Below, piece by piece: positions 33,332 to 42,173 of a DNA stretch of 64,000 nucleotides. The translations under genes and the position numbers were made by a program. Each line of letters begins with the position of its first letter. Position 1 is the first letter of the stretch. Source of the stretch: an uncultured Eubacteriales bacterium (GTDB lineage: Bacteria; Bacillota; Clostridia; Oscillospirales; Oscillospiraceae); the NCBI GenBank assembly GCA_958402445.1, contig CATXTO010000004.1, positions 60,790 through 124,789 of the forward strand, given 5' to 3'. The notes under the pieces were generated by a model. It saw nothing but the letters and a program-made list of their open reading frames with translations, did not search any database and had not been told where the DNA came from.

Positions 33332-33801
33332 TTCTTCTTTTTTATAAAAACATCGGCTTTATCTTTCAAAATTACAATCTAATTCCCACATTATCTTGTC
33401 AGGAGAACATCCTACTACCTACTCTATACCATCGAAAAGCTGGCGCGAATGCATTTGATGAATTAGTTAGTATGCTTGGAATAGAATCAGTGCTGCCACA
33501 GCGTGTTAACACCCTCTCCGGGGGTGAAAAGCAACGAGTCGCGGTTGCCCGCGCTTTGATACTAGATCCATGCCTGCTTCTGGCTGATGAACCTACAGGA
33601 AATCTTGACCCCTTAAACAAACAGATTATTCTGAACCTTTTAAAACGGGAAAATGAAAAGGGGCGGGGCATTGTTTTGATTACCCATGATTATGAAGTTG
33701 CAGAAACAGCAAAATCTATTTATACGCTGAGAGAAGGTATGTTATGTGAGGCGGAAAAGGCAATGGATTGCGTCCCACGCGGCACTGATGCTGCGCCGTA
33801 A
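33328..33801 (+). pseudogene. 5'-truncated LolD/MacB-type ABC ATPase
   Basis: The frame begins at the Q-loop (IGFIFQNYNLIPTLSCQENILLP) and contains the signature TLSGGEKQRVAVARAL, Walker B LLLADEPTGNLDP and H-loop VLITHDYE. The N-terminal 70-80 residues with Walker A are missing, replaced by the 3' end of the lipoprotein gene, so it cannot bind ATP normally. A deletion fused the two genes at about 33330. Confidence 0.85.
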
Positions 33802-34995
33802 CGTAAAAAGCTATTGTATGCTTTCCGTTACAATTGTACTTTCATTTTCTATACTGCTCGGTTATCTTGCTTTTGTGGACTCTAGTACATTTACAAACTA
33901 CAAAGAAATATTTGCAACTCCATCCAATATAATTATGACTTCAACAGAGGATAAACCAGAGATAGTAAAAGCATTAAAGCATATGGTTCTCCAAACGGAT
34001 CCCAACGCAAAGCTGTATCAATACGTGGAGGAAGTAACCACGCTGACACAATATGGGGACATTGGTGCTAAGATATCGTTTCTTCCAGAAGGAAATAGAC
34101 CTGTCTACCGGGAGATTACAACCTCCTCCTCTGTAAATGGCGAATACCTTGTGTGGAATACCGCACAAAAAGTTGACTTGGTCATTGGCCGCAAAACCTT
34201 CGACCTGCATGACAATGAAGCTATCATCAACGAAAGCTGTTACCGTTCCTTAAAGCAAGAAAAAGATCTTCCATTTTATTTGGATGTCCCATATCGTTGG
34301 TCAGATGGAAGCTACAGTGTCTTTAAACTGTTCGTTGTAGGTGTATGCGCAGACACCGATTACGAGTCTGCAATTGTTGTGAATGAGAATGGTATTGCGG
34401 AGGGATCGGTTCATATCTATACGACACAAGCGGTATTGGATGGGCATACCGCACAAGACATGGTCCTACCGACACATCTTACCTGAATATGCTCACAAAA
34501 GCCCGAAGCAATCGTCTCAAGAATTGAGAAATTAAATGTAGTCGTGCATGCACCCTGTAATGTTCAAAGAGATGCCTTATCCGCAATACGAACGCAAACG
34601 GCAACCAAGGCTGTTATCGCAGCGATTTTGCTGCTGATATGCGGAACAAATTTATTTAGCAGTTTTACCAACGCTTTAACGGACAGGAAATTTGAAATTG
34701 GTGTAAAAAGAGCCGTTGGCGCGTCGGCATGGTCAATTGTGAGTCAATTCTTCTGGAAGGCGTCATGGTCATGCTCGTGAATTTGTTGCTATCCGTTGCG
34801 CTTGTGGCGGATGTGCTGATTATATATAAAATTGCACGGTTTTGGATCCGTCAGGAGCAATGGATTGTCAGTATTTCACCCTATTCCGTTGCGATGTTTG
34901 GTGTGTGCAGTGTGTGCGTGACCATTCTATTTAGCACAATTTTTGCATATATGGCAACTCAAGTAGAAATCGGGAAACAGTTAAAAGCCGAATGA
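33746..34995 (+). pseudogene. Frameshifted FtsX/MacB-type permease
   Basis: Residues 1-246 are open (RNVKSYCMLSVTIVLSFSILLGYLAFVDSS as first helix, then the periplasmic domain). After HLT-stop at 34486 the homology continues in other frames: LPEYAHKSP, then EAIVSRIEKLNVVVHAP, then AIRTQTATKAVIAAILLLICGTNLFSS and RKFEIGVKRAVGAS, and after another shift near 34750 LLEGVMVMLVNLLLSVALV to the end at 34995. At least three frameshifts make this a dead gene. It overlaps the truncated ATPase by 56 bases. Confidence 0.85.
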
Positions 34996-35038
34996 CAATT
35001 GAGCAAAATCGTCTAACTCGATAGTATACAATATTTTC

Positions 35039-35068
35039 TTGACAACCCAGTTCTTGCTATGGTAAGCT
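35039..35068 (+). promoter_or_regulatory. Promoter of the glycine cleavage operon
   Basis: TTGACA (35039-35044), 18 bp, TAAGCT (35063-35068), about 60 bases before the riboswitch. The -10 is weak. Confidence 0.5.
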
Positions 35069-35127
35069 GCATACAGCATGAAACTGTGCAGTGCTGCTTT
35101 CACAAGCAAAAATTAAATAGGTATCGG

Positions 35128-35293
35128 ATGAGTGGTCCGGGAGAGTCCGTCCTTTGCAACGGGCGGCGCCGAAGGGGAACGCAAAAGCTCTCAGGCAAAA
35201 GGGTCGGGCCAGGACGATGCTCCGAAAAGCGCGGGTTTTCCGCGCGCCGAAGGTGCAACCTGACGGCGTCAAGCCGTGGGGGAATCTCTCAGG
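35128..35293 (+). ncRNA. Glycine riboswitch (tandem aptamers)
   Basis: Two glycine aptamers in series. The first shows GGGAGAGTCC, CGCCGAAGGGGAACGC and CTCTCAGGCAAAAGG; the second shows CGCGCCGAAGGTGCAACC, a P3b stem and GGGGGAATCTCTCAGG. These are the family-defining conserved pieces. Glycine binding to tandem aptamers normally switches on glycine cleavage genes, which is exactly what follows. The expression platform is the terminator at 35305. Confidence 0.93.
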
Positions 35294-35304
35294 TATAAAA
35301 ACGG

Positions 35305-35346
35305 AGGCACAAAGTATTCCAACAGGGATACTTTGTGCCTTTTTAT
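35305..35346 (+). terminator. Riboswitch-controlled intrinsic terminator
   Basis: AGGCACAAAGTAT-TCCAACAGGG-ATACTTTGTGCCT followed by TTTTTATA, directly after the second aptamer and 47 bases before gcvT-glyA. Its stem is the likely alternative to an antiterminator formed when glycine is bound. Confidence 0.88.
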
Positions 35347-35392
35347 ACTGCGCGCATATTTTTCACTGCTGCAAAATAAAGGAGGATCATTT

Positions 35393-38041
35393 ATGAGCGA
35401 TTTAAAACACACCCAGCTCTATCGCGCGCACACCCAGGCCGGCGCCTCTATGGTGGACTTTGGAGGATGGGAAATGCCCATGCAGTATCCCAGCGGCATC
35501 GTGGCCGAACACCTGTTCACCCGCCATGCCTGCAGCCTCTTCGATGTCTCCCATATGGGCAGGCTGCTGGTGGAGGGGCCGGACCGGCTCGCTTTCCTAC
35601 AGCACGTTCTGACTAGCAATGTGGCCAGTCTGGATGTCAACACAGCACAGTATTGCATCCTCTCCGCCTCCGATGGGAGCGCCATCGACGACGCTTACCT
35701 CTACCGCTTTGAAGAAGACCGGTATCTGCTGGTCGTCAACGCCGCCAACACAGAAAAGGACCTGCGCCATCTGAGGGCGGCTCTCGAGGGTTATAATTGC
35801 ACTATCACCAATATCACCGCTGATTTTGCCGCCATTGCCGTCCAGGGGCCCAAGAGTAAGGAGCTGCTTCAAACCCTCTCCGGCGGCGCGGCTCTCACAG
35901 AGCCCATGAGAAACGCCTTGAACACGCTGACCTTGGAGGGCCGCCCGGTTCGGATAGCCAAAACCGGCTACACCGGCGAGCCTCTGGGGTATGAGGTCTA
36001 TATTCAAAGCGCGGATGCTCTTTGGCTGTGGAATCGGTTGGTGGAATTGGGAGCCCAGCCCGCCGGCTTGGGTGCCCGTGACACGCTGCGCCTGGAGGCC
36101 GGGCTGCCTCTGTACGGCCATGAAATGGGAGAGTCGCCGGACGGAAGGCCCATGCCTATCTTCGCCGTGCCTCTGGCCAAATTTGCGGTCAGCTTCTCCC
36201 CCCAGAAGGGAGATTATATTGGTCGGTCATCGCTGGAGCGGCAATATCGTGCTTTCCAACGGGTCATGAACCGAGATTTCCGGGACGTGGAGGATCTGCC
36301 CCGCCGGATTCAGGCCATCACACTGCTGGACCGGGGCGTGATGCGGGCCGGTATGCCGGTCTATCGTGGCGACCGGCAAGTTGGCTGGGTCACCAGTGGA
36401 ACCATGGTCCCCTATTACCGCGCCGAGGGAGAGGGCTTGCAGACCGTCATTTTGAACGAGACTGCCAAGCGGGCAATCGGCCTGTGCTACATAGACAGCG
36501 ACATTCTGGAAAACGACCCGGTGGAGGTGGAAATCCGCGGCAAGCGTCTGAAGGCGGTCATACCCCCCTACCACATGCGGGTAGACGCGCCGCCCTTCGC
36601 CCGCCCCATTCTCTACGGCTTGGAAGATACGCAGCGCGAGCCCCAGAACCTGGACCGCGCCGCTTGCGCGGCCGATTTACTGCACAGAGCCGCAGGGAAT
36701 CACCAGTGGCGGCAGAAGCTGTGCATCAATTTGATTCCCTCTGAAAATACGCCCAGCCGCGCGGTACAGCTGCTGTGCGCTTCCGACCCCGCTTTCCGCT
36801 ACGCCGAACACAAAAAGGTCAAATCCTTCTATGACAAGGATATTTTCTATTATCAGGGCACTGAATTCATCGATCGGGTGGAGCAGCTTCTGGTCGGGCA
36901 GATGCGTCTCTACCTGGGCTGCTCCGAGGTGGAAACCAGGGCCATTAGCGGCCAAATGTCCAACATGGCGACCTTTTCGGCCCTGATGGATTGGAAAAAC
37001 CGCCTGGACCGGAAGCACGATCCACGACGGCTGGGCTACATCCTCAACAACCACATTATCAAAGGCGGCCATCTGTCCGCCCAACCCATGGGGGCCCTGC
37101 ACGATTATGTCACCATCGACCCGATCACAGAACGTCCCGCCATTGTGAACTTCCCGGTATGCAAGGACAATATCTATAAAATCGATGTGGAGGAGACCAA
37201 GAAGATCATCGATCAATACCGCCCGGAGCTGGTTATTTTCGGGAAAAGCATGGTGCTTCACAGAGAACCCGTGGCCGCCATTCGTCAGTTCGTGGACCAG
37301 GAACAGATTCCCACTACGATCATGTACGACATGGCCCATGTTTTGGGCTTGGTGGGCGACTATTTCCAGAAGCCGTTTGAAGAGGGCGCGGAAATCGTCA
37401 CCGGCTCCACCCATAAAACCTTCTTCGGCCCGCAGCGTGGCGTGATCGGCGTCAATTACCAGCCGGAGGATCTAAAATATGGTCTGTGGGAAACCATAGA
37501 GTCCCGGGTCTTCCCTGGGAGCGTTTCCAACCATCACTTGGGCACCCAGCTGGGTCTTCTCATGGCGGCGTATGAAATGAATCAGTTCAAAGACGCCTAT
37601 CAAAAGGCCGTAGTGGAAAACGCCAAGCATTTTGCAAAGTGCTTGAAGGCCCAGGGCCTGGATGTAGCCGGCGACCCCGCCATCGATTACACACAGACCC
37701 ACCAGGTAATCGTCTCCGTGGGCTACGGCACAGGCCCTCAGGTGGCCCATCGGCTGGAGCAAAATCACATCATTGTCAACTATCAGGCAACCCCTGACGA
37801 GGAGGGCTTCACAGCCTCCGGCGCCCTGCGCATGGGCGTCAGCGAGATGACCCGGTTTGGCTTTGGCAAACCGGAATTCGGGCAGCTGGCGGAGCTGATG
37901 GCGGATTGCATCCTCCGCAGCCGGAATGTTTCCCAGGACGTGGAGCGGCTCCGGGCGGCGCATACCGAGATGCGCTACTGCTTCCAGGAGAAGCAGATTC
38001 AGGACGCATTGGAAGAACTCGCAGCGCAGGTCAGATTGTAA
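35393..38041 (+). CDS. Fused aminomethyltransferase (GcvT) - serine hydroxymethyltransferase
   Basis: 882 aa from the ATG at 35393 after GGAGGATCATTT. Residues 1-395 are a complete T protein: VDFGGWEMPMQYPSGIVAEH, the DDAYLYRF block and the GcvT C-terminal barrel ending VEIRGKRLKAVIPPYH. Residues about 425-882 are a complete PLP-dependent SHMT: CINLIPSENTPS, RYAEHKKVKSFYDKDIFYYQGTEF (cut here), GGHLSAQPMGALHDY and GSTHKTFFGPQRG with Schiff-base Lys675. The usual SHMT motif is close to THKTLRGPRGG, so this is a divergent branch. T protein releases ammonia and methylene-THF; SHMT uses methylene-THF plus glycine to make serine. The fusion would couple the two steps. One continuous frame, no sign of a merged stop. 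Confidence 0.93.
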   Translation: MSDLKHTQLYRAHTQAGASMVDFGGWEMPMQYPSGIVAEHLFTRHACSLFDVSHMGRLLVEGPDRLAFLQHVLTSNVASLDVNTAQYCILSASDGSAIDDAYLYRFEEDRYLLVVNAANTEKDLRHLRAALEGYNCTITNITADFAAIAVQGPKSKELLQTLSGGAALTEPMRNALNTLTLEGRPVRIAKTGYTGEPLGYEVYIQSADALWLWNRLVELGAQPAGLGARDTLRLEAGLPLYGHEMGESPDGRPMPIFAVPLAKFAVSFSPQKGDYIGRSSLERQYRAFQRVMNRDFRDVEDLPRRIQAITLLDRGVMRAGMPVYRGDRQVGWVTSGTMVPYYRAEGEGLQTVILNETAKRAIGLCYIDSDILENDPVEVEIRGKRLKAVIPPYHMRVDAPPFARPILYGLEDTQREPQNLDRAACAADLLHRAAGNHQWRQKLCINLIPSENTPSRAVQLLCASDPAFRYAEHKKVKSFYDKDIFYYQGTEFIDRVEQLLVGQMRLYLGCSEVETRAISGQMSNMATFSALMDWKNRLDRKHDPRRLGYILNNHIIKGGHLSAQPMGALHDYVTIDPITERPAIVNFPVCKDNIYKIDVEETKKIIDQYRPELVIFGKSMVLHREPVAAIRQFVDQEQIPTTIMYDMAHVLGLVGDYFQKPFEEGAEIVTGSTHKTFFGPQRGVIGVNYQPEDLKYGLWETIESRVFPGSVSNHHLGTQLGLLMAAYEMNQFKDAYQKAVVENAKHFAKCLKAQGLDVAGDPAIDYTQTHQVIVSVGYGTGPQVAHRLEQNHIIVNYQATPDEEGFTASGALRMGVSEMTRFGFGKPEFGQLAELMADCILRSRNVSQDVERLRAAHTEMRYCFQEKQIQDALEELAAQVRL

Positions 38042-38099
38042 ACGGCTGCTCCCGTTTCCTTTCCGAGCCGAAGCAATTTAAAATAATGGAGGTAACACG

Positions 38100-38474
38100 A
38101 TGAACTATCCCAACGAACTGCAGTACACCAAATCCCATGAGTGGGTCAAAACCCAAGAGGGCGTTACATGGATTGGCATTTCGGACTTCGCGCAAGAGTC
38201 CCTGGGGGACGTGGTATTCATCAATCTGCCGGCCGAGGGCGATTCAGTCTCCATGGGAGAGGCTTTCGGAGATGTAGAATCGGTCAAAGCGGTCAGCGAT
38301 CTGGTGAGCCCTGTTACGGGCGTCGTCAGTGCTGTCAACGAGGCCTTGCTGGACGCGCCGGAGCTTTTGAACAGAGATCCCTACGGCGCTTGGATCATGA
38401 AGGTCGAGGATGTGACGGAGACCGAGGAGCTGCTGGACGCCGACGATTACGCGGCTCTGTGTGCAGAGGCATAA
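38100..38474 (+). CDS. gcvH: Glycine cleavage system H protein
   Basis: 124 aa. YTKSHEWVKTQEGVTWIGISDFAQESLGDVVFINLP, then the lipoylation site VESVKAVSD with Lys63, and SPVTGVVSAVNEALLDAPELLN. H protein carries the aminomethyl group on a lipoyl arm between P, T and L proteins. AATGGAGGTAACACG precedes the ATG. It lies in the gcv operon, 58 bases after the fused gene. Confidence 0.97.
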   Translation: MNYPNELQYTKSHEWVKTQEGVTWIGISDFAQESLGDVVFINLPAEGDSVSMGEAFGDVESVKAVSDLVSPVTGVVSAVNEALLDAPELLNRDPYGAWIMKVEDVTETEELLDADDYAALCAEA

Positions 38475-38478
38475 CCCC

Positions 38479-39795
38479 ATGGGAAGCTATATCGCAAACA
38501 CATCCGCACAGCAGCAGGAAATGCTGCAGGCTGTCGGCCTTTCGTCGTTCCGGGATCTGTACCGGGACGTGCCGGCGGACGTGTATTTGGAGCATCCCCT
38601 GAATATCCCCGCCGGTATGAGCGAGCTGGAGGTAAGTCAGGCCCTGCGGGCCATGGCATCCAAAAATCGGGTGTTTTCAACCGTTCTGCGGGGCGCGGGG
38701 TCCTATGACCATTACATCCCCAGCATCGTCAAATACATACCCGCCAAGGAGGAATTTCTCACCGCATACACGCCCTATCAGGCGGAGCTGAGCCAGGGGC
38801 TTTTGCAGTCCATTTTCGAGTACCAGACCATGATCTGCCAGTTGACTGGGATGGATGTGTCCAACGCCTCGGTGTACGACGGGGCAACCGCAGCCGCCGA
38901 GGCCGCCGCCATGTGCAGGAACCGGAAGCAGCGGGTGACTCTGGTGTCTGCGGCTGCCCATCCGGATGTCATCCAAACCATCGCCACCTATTGCTACGGA
39001 ACCGGGGATGAGATGCGTTTCGTGCCGGCAAAGGATGGAAAAACCGATGCGGATGCGCTCCGTCAAATGCTCAGTTCCGGTACCGCCTCCTTCTATCTCC
39101 AACAGCCCAATTTCTTCGGACAATTTGAAGATGCAACGGCACTGGGCCGGCTGGTACACGAGGCGGGAGCTATGTTTATTATGGGCTGCAACCCCATCGC
39201 CCTGGCGATCATGAAGACGCCCCGGGACTGCGGAGCAGACATCGCCGTAGGCGAGGGCCAGCCGCTGGGGCTGCCCATGGGCTACGGCGGGCCCTACCTG
39301 GGCTATATGGCTACGACCGACCAGTATATGCGGAAGCTCCCGGGACGCATTGTGGGCCAAACAGTGGACAGCAGCGGCAGATGCGCTTATGTCCTGTCCC
39401 TGCAAGCCCGGGAGCAGCACATCCGCCGGGAGAAAGCCAGCAGTAACATCTGTTCCAACGAGGCGCTCTGCGCCTTGACCGCCAGCGTCTATCTGACAGC
39501 CATGGGACCTGCGGGATTGGCTGCGGCCGCCCGGCAGTCCATGGCAAAGGCCCACTATCTTGCCAGAGGCCTCTGCGAAATAGACGGCGTATCCCTGCGG
39601 TATACCGGCCCCTTCTTTCACGAATTTCTCACAGACATGCCCCAAAGAGAGCAGGTCTTGCAGGCGCTGGAACAGGCTGGCATTTTAGGCGGGCTGCCCG
39701 TAGACAGCGGTATTTTATGGTGCGCTACGGAAAAGGCCTCCAAAGCGGCTCTGGACCAAACCATTTCCATTGTGAAGGAGGTAGTGGCACCATGA
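38479..39795 (+). CDS. gcvPA: Glycine dehydrogenase (decarboxylating) subunit 1
   Basis: 438 aa. Start at ATG 38479, 9 bases after GAGG in the gcvH 3' end. IANTSAQQQEMLQAVGLSSFRDLYRDVP, FLTAYTPYQAELSQGLLQSIFEYQTMICQLTGMDVSNASVYDG and GYGGPYLGYMAT identify the alpha chain of two-subunit P protein. With GcvPB it decarboxylates glycine and hands the aminomethyl group to H protein. Ends with ATGA overlap into gcvPB. Confidence 0.96.
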   Translation: MGSYIANTSAQQQEMLQAVGLSSFRDLYRDVPADVYLEHPLNIPAGMSELEVSQALRAMASKNRVFSTVLRGAGSYDHYIPSIVKYIPAKEEFLTAYTPYQAELSQGLLQSIFEYQTMICQLTGMDVSNASVYDGATAAAEAAAMCRNRKQRVTLVSAAAHPDVIQTIATYCYGTGDEMRFVPAKDGKTDADALRQMLSSGTASFYLQQPNFFGQFEDATALGRLVHEAGAMFIMGCNPIALAIMKTPRDCGADIAVGEGQPLGLPMGYGGPYLGYMATTDQYMRKLPGRIVGQTVDSSGRCAYVLSLQAREQHIRREKASSNICSNEALCALTASVYLTAMGPAGLAAAARQSMAKAHYLARGLCEIDGVSLRYTGPFFHEFLTDMPQREQVLQALEQAGILGGLPVDSGILWCATEKASKAALDQTISIVKEVVAP

Positions 39796-41195
39796 AGCTG
39801 ATTTTTGAAAAGAGCGTGTCCGGCAGGCGCTGTACCATCCTGCCTCCCTGCGATGTGGCCGAGGAGGTCCTGCCAGAGGGCCTGGCTCGAAGAGAGGCCC
39901 CAAGTCTGCCGGAGGTGAGCGAATCCGATATCTCCCGCCATTACAGCCAGCTATGCCGAAATGTATACGGCGTCAACAGCGGCTTTTATCCGCTGGGCTC
40001 CTGTACCATGAAGTATAACCCCCGCATCGACGAGGAGCTGGCGTCTTTGCCCGGCTTCACGGAGATTCATCCCCTGGCGCCCCCCAGCGCGGTAACGGGG
40101 TGCCGGGAGGTGCTGGAGACGGCCAAACGGTATTTATGCGAGATCACCGGTATGTGGGATATGTCCTTTCAGCCTGCCGCCGGCGCTCACGGCGAGTTTA
40201 CCGGCGTCCTGCTGATCAAGCAGTATCACGAGGCCCGGGGCGACCACCGGCGCACTAAAATCATTGTTCCTGATTCCGCCCACGGCACCAATCCCGCCAC
40301 CGCCGCCATGTGCGGGTATCAGGTGGTCAACATCCCCTCTGCAAAAAACGGCTGCGTGGATCTGGACGCGCTGCGGGCAGTTTTGGGAGAGGATACGGCG
40401 GGACTCATGCTGACAAACCCCAACACCGTCGGTATCTTCGATGAGAACATCCTGGAGATTACCCGCCTGGTCCATGAAGCGGGAGGGCTTTGCTACTACG
40501 ACGGAGCCAACCTCAACGCCGTTATGGGAATCGTCCGCCCTGGCGACATGGGCTTTGACTGTATCCATCTAAACCTGCATAAAACCTTTGCCACGCCGCA
40601 CGGCGGCGGTGGCCCCGGCTCAGGCGCGGTTGGCTGCAAGCAGCTCCTGAGTCCGTATCTTCCCAAGTCCGCCACTCTGGACGGCCCAGGCAGTCGTCAG
40701 GTCCGAAGTTTTGCAGGCAATTTCTTGGTGGTGGTCAAGGCTCTGGCCTACCTCATGACTCTGGGCCAGGAGGGAATCCCCGCAGCCGCCCAAAACGCCG
40801 TTCTCAACGCAAACTATCTGATGCAAAAGCTCAAGGGCACCTTCACCCCTGCTTTCGACCGGACCTGTATGCACGAATTTGTACTGGACCTTTCGGGCCT
40901 CAAGAGAGAAACCGGCGTGTCCGCCCTGGATGTGGCAAAGTCCCTGATCGATTACGGCATGCACCCGCCCACCATGTATTTTCCGCTTATCGTCCACGAG
41001 GCCCTGATGCTGGAGCCCACGGAGACGGAAAGCCGGGAGACACTGGACTGGGCGGCTGAGGTGTATCGCAAGCTGTACGACCTGGCCTACTCAGACCCAG
41101 AATTCATGCATCACGCGCCGCATCACGCGCAAATCGGAAGGCCGGATGAGGTCCGCGCGGCCCGCAATCCCGTTGTGCGTTATCAGCGGCCATGA
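39792..41195 (+). CDS. gcvPB: Glycine dehydrogenase (decarboxylating) subunit 2
   Basis: 467 aa. SRHYSQLCRNVYGVNSGFYPLGSCTMKYNPRI-type opening, EITGMWDMSFQPAAGAHGE, and the PLP site LHKTFATPHGGGGPGSG with Lys264 mark the catalytic beta chain. GAAGGAGGTAGTGGCACC precedes the ATG, which overlaps the gcvPA stop as ATGA. Its own stop overlaps lplA the same way, so these genes are translationally coupled. Confidence 0.97.
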   Translation: MKLIFEKSVSGRRCTILPPCDVAEEVLPEGLARREAPSLPEVSESDISRHYSQLCRNVYGVNSGFYPLGSCTMKYNPRIDEELASLPGFTEIHPLAPPSAVTGCREVLETAKRYLCEITGMWDMSFQPAAGAHGEFTGVLLIKQYHEARGDHRRTKIIVPDSAHGTNPATAAMCGYQVVNIPSAKNGCVDLDALRAVLGEDTAGLMLTNPNTVGIFDENILEITRLVHEAGGLCYYDGANLNAVMGIVRPGDMGFDCIHLNLHKTFATPHGGGGPGSGAVGCKQLLSPYLPKSATLDGPGSRQVRSFAGNFLVVVKALAYLMTLGQEGIPAAAQNAVLNANYLMQKLKGTFTPAFDRTCMHEFVLDLSGLKRETGVSALDVAKSLIDYGMHPPTMYFPLIVHEALMLEPTETESRETLDWAAEVYRKLYDLAYSDPEFMHHAPHHAQIGRPDEVRAARNPVVRYQRP

Positions 41196-42172
41196 TTCAG
41201 AAGCTGCTGGTATACGAGGGTCAGGGCTTTGACCCACACTGGAATCTGGCAGTGGAGGAGCTGCTCCTGCAGACGGCGGAGCCGGGGTGCTGTACGCTTT
41301 ATCTGTGGCAAAATCAGAGCACCGTCGTCATTGGGCGGAATCAAAACGCCTGGAAAGAATGCCGGACGACCCTGCTGGAACAGGAGGGGGGCTATTTGGC
41401 CCGTCGTCTTTCCGGCGGCGGTGCGGTGTTTCACGATTTGGGGAATTTGAACTTCACCTTTTTGACCTCTGTGGACTGCTATGACCTGGAAAAGCAGCTC
41501 TCTGTGATTCAGTCGGCCTGCCGAAGCTTCGGCGTTCAGACGGAGCGGTCCGGGCGTAATGATATGCTGGCCTGCGGGCGGAAGTTTTCCGGAAACGCCT
41601 TCTACCAGAGCAATGGCCGGGCCTATCACCATGGCACGCTCCTCGTTGATGCGGACCTAACGCGTATGTGCCGCTATCTGAACCCGGCAAGGACCAAGCT
41701 GGAGGCCAAGGGTGTGGACTCCGTCTGCTCCCGGGTGATCAATTTGCGGCAGCTGTCCCCGGAGCTCACAGTGGACAATTTAAAGGCACAAATGGTCAGC
41801 GCCTTTCAAACCGTCTACGGCCTGCCATGCAGCTTTCTTGGGCGGGATACGTTGGACGAAGGCAGGCTCCAGGAGCTATACCAGCGCAATCGCAGCTGGG
41901 AGTGGAACTACGGGCGCAACCTTCCCTTTTCCTTTTCCTGTCAGGGTCAGTTACCCTGGGGCGGCGTAGAGCTCCAGCTCCAGGTATCTGGTGGCCGCGT
42001 TTACCAGGCCCAGGTTTACTCCGACGCTATGGATTGGACCATTGCGCCCGTCCTGGAGAACGCGCTGACCGGCTGCCGGTTTGCCCTGTTGGACCTGCAA
42101 CAGGCGGTGGCAAAAAGCTGTCCCGAACAGAAAAAGGAGCTTTGCCAGATGCTGGCGGAACAGGAGATTTAA
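41192..42172 (+). CDS. lplA: Lipoate-protein ligase
   Basis: 326 aa. LYLWQNQSTVVIGRNQNAW, ARRLSGGGAVFHDLGNLNFTFL and the Lys-containing NDMLACGRKFSGNAFYQ block are the LplA catalytic motifs, followed by a C-terminal accessory domain. It activates lipoate with ATP and attaches it to GcvH Lys63. Placement in the operon supports GcvH as the target. Implies scavenging of free lipoate; no lipoyl synthase is in this window. Confidence 0.93.
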   Translation: MIQKLLVYEGQGFDPHWNLAVEELLLQTAEPGCCTLYLWQNQSTVVIGRNQNAWKECRTTLLEQEGGYLARRLSGGGAVFHDLGNLNFTFLTSVDCYDLEKQLSVIQSACRSFGVQTERSGRNDMLACGRKFSGNAFYQSNGRAYHHGTLLVDADLTRMCRYLNPARTKLEAKGVDSVCSRVINLRQLSPELTVDNLKAQMVSAFQTVYGLPCSFLGRDTLDEGRLQELYQRNRSWEWNYGRNLPFSFSCQGQLPWGGVELQLQVSGGRVYQAQVYSDAMDWTIAPVLENALTGCRFALLDLQQAVAKSCPEQKKELCQMLAEQEI

Positions 42173-42173
42173 A

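Noticed and set aside
35128..35293. Two separate single-aptamer regulators
   Set aside because: The aptamers are joined by a short linker and share one terminator, the usual tandem glycine riboswitch layout.
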